Position numbers and translations under genes: made by a program. A stretch of DNA of 64,000 nucleotides from Leptobrachium leishanense (Eukaryota > Chordata > Amphibia > Anura > Megophryidae), in contig CM019064.1 of NCBI GenBank assembly GCA_009667805.1, positions 380,367,120-380,431,119 on the forward strand, written 5' to 3'. The notes under the pieces are model-generated. The model was not told the origin of the DNA and made no database searches. It saw only the letters and a program-made list of their open reading frames with translations. This document shows positions 47,114-57,893 of the stretch, one piece after another. Position 1 is the first letter of the stretch, and every line of letters begins with the position of its first letter.

Positions 47114-47938
47114 TTCCGCAACTTGGTGACCAGCACCAAGTAATACACAAAAGCACAATCTGATATTTCACTCAACAATTCTTTTGCGTCCCTAATTCGG
47201 TGGCCAAGTCGTGGTCACCCAGCTTGGAATCTCACCTACTATAGGGCCACTCTCGTATTTGCTTTACCCCGAAGGGTGTAGGCGCACGTTCACTCACAGT
47301 TTCAGTCACCACTCAATATCAGATACAGATAATACAGTTCAGTACACAATCCTAGCAATACAGAATATCTAACAGCTAAGCATCCTTTCTTATAGCCAAC
47401 AGATGTAATTTTACACAATACACTATAGCTTTAGAAGAGGTAGCTACTCTCTTCTGCCGTGGGGTACTGTTTTTTAGGGGTGCACAATTTACCCCCCTTT
47501 TCAGACCCGGGCCACAGCTATTGGAGCACTTCAGACTCCTGGAACACTGCAGGTTCCTCACATTGAAGCGCTACAGGCTTCCTATCTCTCTAGAGGGCGC
47601 CTTCCCCTTTATCTGGCATACCAGAATACAGACACGGAGATTCAACCGCACATTCACTGTTGGCTAATTATTTACACAATCACTCATTATGCTGTCAAAT
47701 ACTGAATAATAAAATATATTACCTTGGTCATAGCACAACGGTTTTCCTCCAGGCCTCGTGCTTCCGTGGGGTCACGGTCGGGGGTGCTACCACGCAACAC
47801 GTTGAGATCCACAGAGTGCAGGAAGACCTGCAAGGGCGCCGGCAGACAATCAACTTTTGATCGGCAGCACGCCCCGACGGAGCCCACGGAGTTGCAGAAC
47901 ACTGCCGTTCTCCTGCTCTCACCGAGCCAGGCCTGCCA
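47114..47938 (-). other. 5' leader of the provirus
   Basis: About 825 bp between PBS and the gag start, with no conserved frame. Packaging and splice signals are expected here but not identified. Confidence 0.6.
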
Positions 47939-47956
47939 ATCCCGGACGAGCCCCCA
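47939..47956 (-). promoter_or_regulatory. primer binding site, tRNA-Pro type
   Basis: The minus strand reads TGGGGGCTCGTCCGGGAT, complementary to the 3' end of tRNA-Pro and the classic gammaretrovirus primer site. It lies four bases inside the 5' LTR end. Confidence 0.95.
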
Positions 47957-47960
47957 GAAA

Positions 47961-48638
47961 TGAAGCAGCCATCTGGGTGTAATTCGGGTTAGGAGATTAT
48001 GACTCGGTGGTAGACAAAGGAGACGGAGGCCTTCTTAAGCAGGAAAAGCATTTATTCGGTACCGAGCCTTGAGTCAGGTCTAGCCCAAAAAGACTCAAGT
48101 CCCGAGCCAACAGAGAGACAAAGAATTTATACATGGCTTGTAAAAATGCACACCTTATTCCCCTCCCCAGGTTACCCTCCCACTTATCATATCAACTTCA
48201 TTATACATATTGGACTTTATTCATCATTTTGCAAGTCAGCAAGGTTCACTTCAAAGAAACGACCCTTGAGCCCACTCTGTATTCTCTGTCTAGTCAATAT
48301 GGTCATAAAAAGGAATGATTCTTCTAAAGCAAATATGGCAAGCTATGGGATTTACGCATTCCTGCTGTCTCGATATATTAAGCAACTTTTATGGCTTAGA
48401 GTTAAAGACCTGGGGGGGAGAAGAGATAATTCTTCAGTCAGTAGAAATCAGGTTTATTTGAGGCTACACTTAGCTGTTAGTTAGAGCAGGCAAACTTAGT
48501 TGACACTAGTGAGCACAAAGGGACTGCAGACTTTTAAAACACAAAATGGAGTTGGTAGCATACCTTGAGCGAACACCAAAATGGCGGATTAGCTGTGTTA
48601 GTATATTTCTAAATTAAATCCCAAGAGGTGCTATCTCA
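47961..48638 (-). repeat. 5' LTR of the provirus
   Basis: 678 bp, equal to the 3' LTR except for one missing C. TATAAATT (complement of 48124-48131) and AATAAA (complement of 48051-48056) are kept, so promoter elements are intact. Confidence 0.93.
48124..48131 (-). promoter_or_regulatory. TATA box of the 5' LTR
   Basis: TATAAATT on the minus strand, about 75 bp upstream of AATAAA. It defines the likely U3/R boundary. Confidence 0.65.
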
Positions 48639-48870
48639 GAGCCAGTGTGCTGGCATTTGCTTCTCGGTGTGCAGAGTGACAGAAACTGATGCACACTGTA
48701 ATCCAGACGCGGGGCTGGCCTGGGGGCGAGTCCAAGTGCACTCGTTGGTCGAGAGGGAGAGACGCGTTCAGAAGTGGCCTGCAGCCTGTCAGCCAGTGAT
48801 CCTCTTAGCTGTGGGCCTATTTTCATGTAGGGGCCTGGAGCGGCCGCTCCATCCGCCCCTACGTTAATCC
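48639..48870. other. right flank of provirus, joined to L1 end
   Basis: Begins with the second GAGC (48639-48642). On the minus strand GGGCCGGATTAACGTAGGGG near 48852-48871 looks like the start of another repeat that cuts off the L1 3' end. Confidence 0.45.
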
Positions 48871-49801
48871 GGCCCTGCCTCTTCGTCACATCCCCTGAAG
48901 CAAGTCGACGGCGTCCCCGGGTACATCTTTGCAAGGCGCTGCGGGTGGATATACCACCTTGCCATGACCTTGTAACAGTTCTCGCGCACTGCTGTACAGA
49001 TTGTGACCCGGGAGGTCCTGTCAATAATGTCCGCCCACTCGTCGACCTCTGGAGAGCTTCCTAGATCTTCCTCCCGCCTTGTAATGTAGGATGCTTCCTG
49101 CGGAAAGGTCGCTTCAGGGATGAGGGAGTAGAGCGAGGATATCAAGCCGCGCCCTCTATGTTTCCGTCGGCAGCAGGTCTCGTAAAGGGTCAGTCTGCGG
49201 TCAGGCGTCTCTCTGAGAGCTCCTCTAACAAAGTGTAGCAGTTGGATGGCTCTGAATGTCTCCGAGGGGGGTAGCGCTTTCGACTCCCTTAGGTAACCGA
49301 GGGTGACCGAGCGGCCCTGCAAAGTCAAGTCGCGCAGCTCTGTGATATCAGATCTGAGCCACCAACCGAACGTCCTAGGAGGGTTACCCTCCGGGAACTT
49401 TGGATTGTAGAATAAAGATTGGAGGCCCGAACCCGGAGGGGACAGACCATCTCCGTCTCTACAGAGGTTCCAGAGGCGCAGTGAATGCTGCAGCGTGGTG
49501 CTACTGTGGAGGGTCCGGGGAGTGGCTTTCGGGGCCCATTGAAGCGTGCGCAATGGCTGTGGTCCCCCCATATCTTGTTCAAGGGTGGTCCAGAGCGGGG
49601 CCCCGCTCCTTAGGTTAATCATAGAGAGCATCGCAAATTGGGCCGCCTTGTAATAGGAGTAGAGGTGTGGGACTCCAATGCCTCCCTGTCGCTTGGATTG
49701 AAACATAAGGTTTTTAGGCAACCGGCCTCGGTGACCTCCCCAAATAAAAGAGTGAATAGCCGACTGAAGAAAAGTCAGGTCCGCCCTGCGAATAGGAATT
49801 G
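48864..49801 (-). pseudogene. L1 ORF2 C-terminal part
   Basis: The frame 49721-48864 continues ORF2 after RT (PKNLMFQSKRQGGIGVPHLY, then MYPGTPSTCFRGCDEE). It is joined to the RT frame only through frameshifts near 49800-49880. It ends where foreign repeat sequence begins, so the final cysteine-rich part is cut. Confidence 0.75.
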
Positions 49802-51496
49802 TCAGTGTTCTGAAGAGATTACAGCAACTTCGGGAGCAGGGTCATCTTGACCGCATATATCCGACCGAAGAGCGAAAAGGTGTAAATGGGACCATGCCGC
49901 CAGCAGTGCGTGGAGAGTAGGAAGCAATACCCCATAATTGGCCGTGTACAGCTGACTCCAAGTAGGAGTCAGCTGGGTCCCCAGGGAGCCCATAGATGAG
50001 CGGCACCATGGAAAAGGGAACCGATCCCGAATCACTGCCTTCTCCCCCTCCGTTAGGGTAAGATCAAGCACCTCGCTCTTATCTGCGTTAAGTTTATAGC
50101 CCGAGACCCTACCGTAGTCCTTCAGGGCCCTCATCAGATTGGGGAGGGTGGTGATGGGCGAGGTTAGGGACAATAAGACATCGCCAGCAAAAAGAGACAG
50201 CTTATATGGTTTTCCCCTCACTTCCATACCCCGGACATCAGGATGGTCCCTAATATATGCCGCCAGTGGTTCTATAGAGAGGGCGAATAGGAGCGGCAAC
50301 AAGGGGCATCCCTGTCGGGTCCCGTTTAAGATAAGGAAGGGGGCCGAGAGGAACCCTCCCGTGTCAACCTGCGCCCTGGGGCCCGCATATAAAGCCTGTA
50401 TTGCTGTCAAAAGGTCTCCCCGTATTCCAAAGGAGGTCAATGTTGTCCATAAATAGTTCCAATCTACCCGGTCAAAGGCCTTTTCGGCGTCTAGAGAAAG
50501 GAGAAAAGAGCCTCTACCTGAGATTGTTGCGACCTGGATCAGATTAAGGGCCCTTCTGATATTATCCGGGGCCTCTCTACCGGGGACAAAGCCCACCTGA
50601 TCAGGATGGACAACCTCGGCGATATATCGACCAATTCTGTTAGCTAGAATTTTGGCGTAGATCTTCATGTCAAAGTTAATCAGGGAGATGGGCCTATAAC
50701 TGGGGCATACCGCCGGGTCCTTTCCTGGCTTGGGGATGACCACAATGCGGGCCAGGAGCATGTCAGAAGACGGGACCTCCTTTCCCTTCATGTAGGAGTT
50801 AAATAGACTGGTCAGGGGCTGGAGTAGGACCGGGCTCAATCCCTTATAATAGGGGACCGAGAATCCGTCTGGGCCCGGGGACTTAGAGGAGTGCAAGTGT
50901 TTAATCACCTCTGCTACTTTCTCCGTTGAGATGGGGGCTGCCATGACCATGCGCTGCTGGTGGCTGAAGGAAGGCAGAGTGGTGCGACCGAGAAATTCCC
51001 GGATAAGTGCCTCCCATGCTGGACCTGGCGTCGCAGTAGTGCCGTTATAGTGGGACGCATAATAAGAGCAGAAGGCCCCGGAAATGTCCCGGGGGTCAGA
51101 GGTCATCTCGCCAGAGCCAAGGCGCACTGCTCGTACCGTACGCTCCCGGGTTTGCTGCTTCAGCCGACGGGCCAGAAGAGTGTCGGGTTTGTTGCTCTTC
51201 TCAAAGAACTTCCGACCCGTCCACTGAAGAGCCGCCTGGACCTGACGAGATAGCAACATGTTAAGGCTCCCCCTGGCCTCCAGCAACTCCCTCAACAGAG
51301 TGGCGTCCCCAGTCCTTTTATGCTCACGCTCTAGGTCGCCCACCTTAGTTGTAAGTAATACCATCTCAGCTGCCCTTTCTCGCTTGCGGCGGGACGCTAT
51401 AGCAATTAGTTTGCCACGCATGAACGCCTTGTGCGCCTCCCACACTGTGGTGGCAGCCATGCCTGGGGTGAAGTTGCGTTCAAAGAAGTCCGTCAA
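49802..51496 (-). pseudogene. L1 ORF2 reverse transcriptase, active site lost
   Basis: A 564-codon open stretch with the RT core: HLHSSKSPGPDGFSVPYYKG, YRPISLINFDMKIYAKILA, DAEKAFDRVDW, NGTRQGCPLLPLLFALSIEP. The catalytic box at 50180-50191 reads FAGD where L1 enzymes have (F/Y)ADD, so one metal-binding Asp is missing. A one-base shift near 51500 separates it from the endonuclease, and another near 49880 from the C-terminus. Confidence 0.9.
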
Positions 51497-52317
51497 GTCA
51501 AGGTATCTTTCAAACCAGGGTCAAGGAAGAGGGAAGCATTAAAACGCCACACACTAGCCGAGCCCGATGCCCCCCACCCCAATAGTGCTATCTCGACTGC
51601 TGCATGGTCAGACCACGAGATTTTGTGAATGGTGGAAGAGACGAGGGCCGTAATGTTGTCTCTACTGCAGAAAACATAGTCTAATCTGGAATATGAGTCA
51701 TGGGGATTCGAATAAAAGGAGTAGTCTCGGTCTCTAGGGTGGAGCAACCGCCAAGAATCATACAGATTGGCAGTCTGGACTACGCCCCGGAAGGTCTTGG
51801 AGCGGCGGATAGGAGCGCGGTTGACTGCTGTCTGACTTCGATCAAGGTAAGGGTCCATGACCGCATTAAAATCCCCTGCTACAAAGACCCCCCTATTCGG
51901 TAGCTGCGCAATTCGATCCTCCAATGCCCTCCAAAAAGGTCCCTCAGGGGGGGAAGGAGCATAGACACTAACAAAGGTGACTGGCTTGCCTCCAATCGTC
52001 CCAGTCACCCGCAGGTATCTACCGTTCATAGCTGACTCCTGATGGGTAAGATGGAAATGAAGACTTCCTCGCATCAGTATCGAGACCCCTGTCTTGCGGG
52101 AGCTACCAGCGGAGTGATAATGCTCGGTGTAACCCTCTCCCCAATATCCCGGGACTCTGTCCCGGGTAAAGTGAGTCTCCTGCAGGAGGACCACGTCAGC
52201 GCAAAGTTTATGGTAATATCTGGTGGCCCCTCGCCTCTTGTTCGGGGACAGGAGACCCTTCACATTGTGGGAAATTACCTTGAGGCGGGCCCGCGCCTCG
52301 CCACCTCTCTCAACCAT
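51493..52317 (-). pseudogene. L1 ORF2 endonuclease domain
   Basis: A 274-codon frame starting MVERGGEARARLKVISHNVK. Apurinic-type endonuclease motifs are all present: SHNVKGL, LQETHF, VSVYAP, AGDFNAVMD, SRLDYVF and WSDHAAVE. It ends in TGA at 51493-51495 because of a one-base frameshift. The downstream frame overlaps by four bases. Confidence 0.9.
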
Positions 52318-52339
52318 GAGGGATCAAGCAGATGGGATC

Positions 52340-52480
52340 GATGGGAGGAGAGGTGAGAAAAAAGAGGGGGAAAAGGGGTAAAACAGGAGGTGAAAGATTA
52401 GGGGGAGAGGAAAAGGGAAAAATAGAGAGAGAGGAAGAAGAGAGAAAGAGAGGAGAGAGAGAAAAAAAAAAAAGGGGGAT
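52340..52480. repeat. purine-rich GA tract
   Basis: About 140 bp of almost pure A/G on the + strand (C/T on the L1 sense strand), between ORF1 and ORF2. Confidence 0.8.
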
Positions 52481-53175
52481 AGAAGACAACTAAAAAGGAT
52501 GTGTCTGGTGGTGGATTGTACCGACCACTAGGTACGCACTCGGGGGCGAGAGCGACAGCGAGGAGAAGGCCGCCAGCCCATAAAGTTCAGCTTTGAACTC
52601 TTTAACAACCCACCCAACCAACGCTCCAAGTCAACAGATGAGTCAATGTTCAGGTACAGCTAGCCCACCAAACCCTCCACCCCCCGTCCCAGAGCATCCA
52701 TGGCCAGGAGCTGCAGAGGTCCCCGGGGACCCGGAGGCGCCCACCAGGGAGCCCCGAACCATCAGCAGGGTATCCTCCGTAGAACTGAGTTCCAGCCCGA
52801 AAGAGCCCGGCAGGTGTGGGCTCTCTCCGGTTGTCTGACCTTCCCACCCTCTCATCCCGCCCCGTGAAATCTCTGGATGATGTCCGGGGGGGCAAAGTCA
52901 AGCTCAGCACTTAAAGTCCCGTGGAGAAGATGAGAGATGAGTCTTTCTCCTGCGGTGCAGGGGGCGGGGGGATGATGTTAGCAGCGTCCTGGGGGCTAAC
53001 GTACCGGTGAGCGTCTCTGATCCTGCATCCGCGGCCTGTCCCTGGCCTCTTCCTGCGCAAAGACGTACGGGGGTTTCGGAATGCCCAGCGTCTCCAAGAC
53101 AGTCGAGCTGTCTGAGGGGGAACGGAGAGACAAAAAAGTACCGTTGTGAGGAATGAGAAGGCGGAATGGGAACCC

Positions 53176-53925
53176 CTAGCGGTATCTGACGTCCCTCTGG
53201 CGGAGAAGGTCCGTGAGGGGCTTAAGTGCCCGGCGTTTCTGGAGCGTGGAAGGAGCTAGGTCATTGTAGAAGTGAGGAGTGACGTCGTCGAGGGTCGGGG
53301 CAGCATTGCGCACCGCCTGGAGTATAGTTTCTTTGGTGGTGTAGTAATGACATCTAAGTATCACGTCCCTAGGAGGATCCGTCTCAGATGGTTTCGGGCG
53401 TAGGGCTCTGTGGGCCCGGTCAAGTAGCAGTTCCTCCTCAGGTGTCTCGGGCAGAAGCGCCTGGAAGTAGCGATGAAGGAAGTCCCGTAGATTCACCACC
53501 GTCTCAGGGATATTACGGAGCCGAATGTTGGAGCGGCGGGACCGATTATCCATATCCTCCACCGCCTCCTGTAGGAGTTCGTATTTGTTTTGAAGGGCCC
53601 CCAGATCCGCTCGCGCCTCTGCGTCCGCCGCCTGGGCTTCGTCCGCCCGCTGCTCGAGGGCCGCCGTGCGCGTCCCAAGGGTCCCCAGATCCGCTCTCAG
53701 ACCATCAATTCCAGCCCTGAGATCTGCTTGTAGGTCATCTTTAATAGTCAAAAGGAGTTGGCGTAAATCTTGTATGTCCCAGCGCGTGCACGGTGCATCC
53801 TGAGTCGCCGAATCCTCTGCGGGTGCCGCCATCTTTGGAGATGTAGAGGTCGCTGATCGAGCCGGGGTGAAACACCGGGAAATATCCTTTTGACCCGGGT
53901 TTCGTCCAGATTTAGTCCCGGGCAT
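53176..53925 (-). CDS. L1/Tx1-type ORF1 protein
   Basis: A frame of 249 residues on the minus strand. After a Ser/Pro-rich start, a coiled coil (about residues 60-130: LQADLRAGIDGLRADLGTL, LGALQNKYELLQEAVEDM) leads to an RRM-type motif RRSNIRLRNIPE (about 133-144). It ends with the C-terminal domain (LLLDRAHRAL, PRDVILRCHYYTTKETILQA, FYNDLAPSTLQKRR). This is the order of L1 ORF1 (transposase_22 type). It is shorter than mammalian ORF1 (about 340) but shows no break. Confidence 0.88.
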   Translation of the reverse strand: MPGTKSGRNPGQKDISRCFTPARSATSTSPKMAAPAEDSATQDAPCTRWDIQDLRQLLLTIKDDLQADLRAGIDGLRADLGTLGTRTAALEQRADEAQAADAEARADLGALQNKYELLQEAVEDMDNRSRRSNIRLRNIPETVVNLRDFLHRYFQALLPETPEEELLLDRAHRALRPKPSETDPPRDVILRCHYYTTKETILQAVRNAAPTLDDVTPHFYNDLAPSTLQKRRALKPLTDLLRQRDVRYR

Positions 53926-55185
53926 GACGAGGGGGATCGCGCAGAGAGTCCGTATCTCAATAGGTCGCTTAGGAGGCTTTAAGGGAGTCTCTTGGGCTTG
54001 GCGCTACAGCCTCAGGTTGCCATCCGTACTACCCAACAGGGCGTAGTTCCTTGAGAAAAGTTGCTTTTGAGAAACCCGCACTTGTAGTAGTGACCACCTA
54101 AAGTCTTTGTAGGAAATTAGATCAAATGTAATGTCCCAGTGGTCCCCGTGAAATCAAGCGAGGGAATAAAAGGCTCAGAAAACGCTCTCAATGTTGTTCT
54201 GTGTCCTAAACAAAATACTTTTCCTTCCTTTTCCCTTCCCCCCCTCTTCCTCTTGTACTGGGAGGGTGATCAGTGCTATTCACTCAGAAAACTTTTGATA
54301 GGAGAGAGATAAAAGATTAAAAAAAAAAAAAAAAACACTTTTAAAATTATTTTTGCACTCTCCCTTCTCTCCCCCGCTTCACCTCGGGGACCGTTCCCAG
54401 TCAGGGGGAGGTGGCGCCTCGTGGGGGGTTGTGTGGATCCCGAGGAGCCAACAGCGTTCGCCTCCACTTCTCCCCAGGGGCACGCCCGGCCTGATGGTCA
54501 CGACCACAAGGAGGGTCTCCCGGCGGCAGAACGAAGGGGGAGCCGGGTTGTAAACCGCTGGTGGTGTCCTCCGGTAAAGGCCGCGCCTGCCCCAGAAACG
54601 CCGCACCACGTGTCTCCGGCCCTCTACAGTGTGTGGCGTGGTGGCGCGGCCGACGACGGGTTGTGCCAGGACCAGGCAAGTCTCAGTCTGCCCCCCGTTG
54701 TCAGGTGGGCAGTGAAGCCTCCAAGTAGCTCCCTCCCGTCGTGGGTGGCCCCCTCTCGGCTCGCTGGTCAGGCCGCAGATGGGAGACAGGAGCTCAGCCT
54801 CCCCCGGGGGGCAACGCTCTCACCTGGCTCGGGAGCAGGAAGTTTGCCGCTTCTCAGTCCGGGCGACAGGGTAATGAGGGAGAGCTCCGGCCGGGTGCGT
54901 CGACTGTTCGTTTCCCGTCCTCGAGCTCTCAGCTCCTCTCGAGGCTCCCACAATGGCCGCCGCCTCTAGGCCTCAAAATTGAATCGGGCCGGGTATCAGC
55001 TCCACAGGGCGTCCGGGCGGGAGGAGACGTCTCAGATCGGGCTCCACTGACCCACGACCGTCCAGATGAGTGAGGGAGTCCTGTGGGGCGATTAATAGGC
55101 TCCAATTGCTGCAGGTTTCACTCGGTCCTCACAGAGCTCTCAGGAGATGCGGCCATCCACCACGTCGTTCGGCTCCGCCCCCCAC
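53926..55185 (-). other. L1 5' UTR
   Basis: GC-rich, 1.26 kb, with a C/T-rich and poly(A) patch at 54226-54337. Frames seen on the + strand here are GC artefacts. Confidence 0.6.
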
Positions 55186-55189
55186 CAAA

Positions 55190-55560
55190 ACTTATTTTAA
55201 AGATATTGATACTAATACAGTCATAGAGAGAACCAGTTCACATGCAGGGAAATGGTTGGATAATGTACCTAAAAGCCAATTAGTAAGAATTAAAAGAAAT
55301 TGCTCAGAACCTATGGTTTTTGAAACTCATACTGATACTAATACAGTCATAGAGATAGATATCAACAAAAAGGCTATCAAAAGAATTAGAAAGGGACCGT
55401 ATGGAGGTTGGACTAAGAGATAGAAAATAATTGATTACTAGTAAATATCCTAGAAAAAAAGATCAAGATGGGGGGAGAAAAGTTTAAATATGCCTTTATC
55501 ACACAGTATAATCCACATGCCAAAAAGTTGAGGCAAATTTTAAAACAACACTGGCATATT
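55190..55560 (+). pseudogene. Penelope RT C-terminal part
   Basis: Encodes the region after the RT palm: KTYFKDIDTNTVIE, SSHAGKWLDNVPKSQLVRIK and RNCSEP. After a short unreadable patch it continues with FITQYNPHAKKLRQILKQHW. At least one stop (near 55421) and an internal duplication of the GATACTAATACAGTCATAGA block (55208 and 55332) have damaged it. Confidence 0.7.
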
Positions 55561-56795
55561 TTAACCACTTGGATGCTGAGGACGCGCTCAGCGCGTCCTC
55601 AGCATTCCCGCTGGTATGCGGAGGACGCGCTGAGCGCGTCCTCCCATTGGGGTCAGCGTTCGGCCGGGTTCCGGCCGATCGCTGGCCCCCCCGGTGCGGG
55701 CTGACATCCTGGATGTCAGCCGCGCATCCGGGACCACAGCCGCCGGAATTAGGTGTCATCGCGGCAGCGCGATGACACCTAATTCAGGCGTCCCCCCCGC
55801 ATGTGCGGAGGAGGCGCCTGAAAGGGAGGGGGGAGGTCCTTCGGACCTCTCTCCCTCCCGATCGGCGGCTCTGCGGGGGTTAACCCAGGCATCATTTGGA
55901 AGGGCACAGCCCGCCCTTCCAAATGATGCCTGGCATTAACCCCTGGGGAGCTGGATCGCGAATCGGCGCTGAAAAGCGCCGGTTCGCAATCCTTTCCCGG
56001 AGCTGGCCGACATCTTGGATGTCGGCCAAGCCTCCGGGAACTCCCCCTGAGGACTGGCGTCATCGTGCGTAGCACGATGACGCCAGTCCTGGACTTAACC
56101 CTTAACTGCCACCAACGGTGGAGATAGGGAGTTCCAATGAACTCCCTATCTCCCGATCCGTGGCAGTTAGGGGTTAAATTTTGGTATGGTTGGATCGGCC
56201 AGAGCATGGCCGTTCCAACGATACCAAACATGAAAGTGAAAAATGTTGTAAAAAAAAAAAAAAAAATGAAAAATAAAAATAAAAACAAAATTATAAAAAA
56301 AAAAATAAACACTTTTTTTTATTTTTTTTGGTTTGTTAATGCAGCAATATTGTTCCCATTTCAATTATAATGTGAACAATGATGCTGCACTAACGATTTT
56401 TGTATGCGCTGCGTTTGTTAAAAATAGTGTAATTTTCCCCAAAAAAAAATGTAACGAGACCCCATCTCTAATTTTTTTAACAAGCGCACCCCATACAAAA
56501 TATAACCACAATTGCTCGCATGTTAAAATGTGAAAAAAAACACTTTACACATTGTAAATTATTGAAAATACATATTTTATTGCATTTTTTGTTATAATAT
56601 ACAGACATGACATAACGTATACATATAATAATGACATATTATGAATCTACCGAGTCTGACGGAAAGAACGATATATAATATGTCTGGGTCATATACTAAA
56701 ATAAGCCTTCAAAACACGTTTAAACATGATGAGCAAAACCGGTAAAAATGACCTCAGCACAGGGGCGGGAAAAGCCTCAGCAGCGAAAGGGTTAA
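55561..56795. mobile_element. TTAA element made of serial hairpins
   Basis: Flanked by TTAA (55561-55564 and 56792-56795), with ends TTAACCACTTGGATGCTGAG and, on the other strand, TTAACCCTTTCGCTGCTGAG. The left 830 bp is a row of about a dozen adjacent inverted repeats. Examples: 55747-55784 (17 bp arms), 55885-55933 (about 20 bp arms) and 56050-56090 (19 bp arms). The right 400 bp is A/T-rich. No transposase; probably mobilised by a piggyBac- or Kolobok-type enzyme (TTAA target). Confidence 0.8.
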
Positions 56796-57274
56796 AGGCA
56801 GATCCTGTGTTGAAAAATGACATCCCTAATTCCCCAGTGGTAATTTTCAAAGCCCAAAATCTAAAGAGCCGTTTGGCCCCAAGTTTACTACCTAAAATTA
56901 AGAACGAGGGGGGGATTTTTAACTCCACTAAGCCAGAGGGCTTTCACAAATGTGGTAGATGCAGAGCTTGTGTACACCAAGAAAAGAACAAAAAATGTAA
57001 AAGTAATATGTCAGGAAAAGAATATAGTATTAAACTTTTCATGAACTGCATCAGCAAAGGAGTTATCTATCTATTGGAGTGTCCCTGTGGGGCGCAGTAT
57101 GTAGGGAGGACCACACGAGAGTTAAAAGTCAGAATTCTAGAACATATGGGAAATATTAGAAGGAAGAAAGAAGATCACAGTGTCCCTATGCACTGTAATC
57201 AGTGTCCCTTATTCACAGTAGATAGATTAAAATGGTCAGGTATAGATGTGGTGAGAAAAGATTGGAGGAGGTAA
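56796..57274 (+). pseudogene. Penelope GIY-YIG endonuclease part
   Basis: Continues the Penelope frame (KADPVLKNDIPNSPVVIFKA, NLKSRLAPS) into a Cys-rich linker (CGRCRACVHQ) and the nuclease core GVIYLLECPCGAQYVGRTTR followed by LKVRILEHMGNIRR. This is the GIY-YIG type with the conserved Arg and His that Penelope enzymes use to nick target DNA. The frame reads to 57274. The upstream half belongs to the same gene but is separated by the TTAA insertion. Confidence 0.88.
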
Positions 57275-57893
57275 CTACCAAAAGCAGCTGGCTAAAAAAG
57301 AGTTAGAGTGGATTTACAAATTAGGAACTGGAAGGATGGTGACCTTAATGTAGATTTAGACATCAAGGGATGTCTATAAACAAACCCCCTATCTGACCCT
57401 GCACTATTGAGAACATCCTGTTAGTTCTGGGCCGCATCAGTGGTTTTGGGTGTTGTTTATTGCTGTTTGCGATTTTATTTATCTTGTTGGTTGATGTTTA
57501 TATGTATCGTTTTTTATAATTTTTATTTCTCTCTTCTATGATCCCTCTGCCATGGGGGGAGCCTAGATGTGGACTCTGTCTGTTTTTCAGTCAAAGTAGA
57601 AAGAAACCGCCATTATCTGCAGTGGATCTGCAGTGTTATTGGACTGCCATGTACAATGCCTGGAGGAGAGGAAGGCGCTATGTCATTTCCAGCAGAAAGG
57701 ACCAGCTTGAAACGCAAGCTAAGGAGAAAGGGCGGAATGAGGAAGTTGGGTGCGCTCCAAGGTGACCCGCACGCCGAGAATACAAACCGGAAGTGCCTAA
57801 CCCAGCGGCATTGGAAGAAAACTCTAAAGATGGCAGACAATATGAAGAAAAACAGACTTTTATTTGATCCTTTTGTATATATTTTTTATGTAT
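57275..57893 (+). other. Penelope 3' region
   Basis: Non-coding stretch between the nuclease frame and the hammerhead-like motif. Short frames here carry no motif. Confidence 0.5.

Larger units (their letters stand above)
37304..48638 (-). mobile_element. endogenous retrovirus (gammaretrovirus-like), defective
   Basis: A complete proviral frame on the minus strand: 5' LTR 47961-48638, PBS 47939-47956, leader, gag remnant, pol remnant with an inserted host-type OGFr domain, env remnant, polypurine tract and 3' LTR 37304-37982. It is flanked by GAGC (37300-37303 and 48639-48642), the 4 bp duplication typical of gammaretrovirus-like integrases. The LTRs differ by a single indel as read by eye, so the insertion is recent, or the LTRs were homogenised by conversion. 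Nested insertions: a CR1 fragment (46197-46831) and two MITEs (43853-44765, 45146-46056). All viral genes carry stops, frameshifts or deletions. Confidence 0.93.
48871..55185 (-). mobile_element. nearly full-length L1/Tx1-type LINE
   Basis: The minus strand runs from the 5' end (GTGGGGGGCGGAGCCGAACG, complement near 55166-55185) through a 1.25 kb 5' UTR, ORF1, a purine-rich (plus strand) spacer and ORF2. It stops inside the C-terminal part of ORF2, with no A-rich tail. The 3' end is lost at about 48871. ORF2 has at least three frameshifts and an active-site change. Confidence 0.85.

Noticed and set aside
54421..55073. GC-rich + strand frames up to 182 codons
   Set aside because: They lie antisense in the L1 5' UTR, overlap each other in all frames and show no domain.
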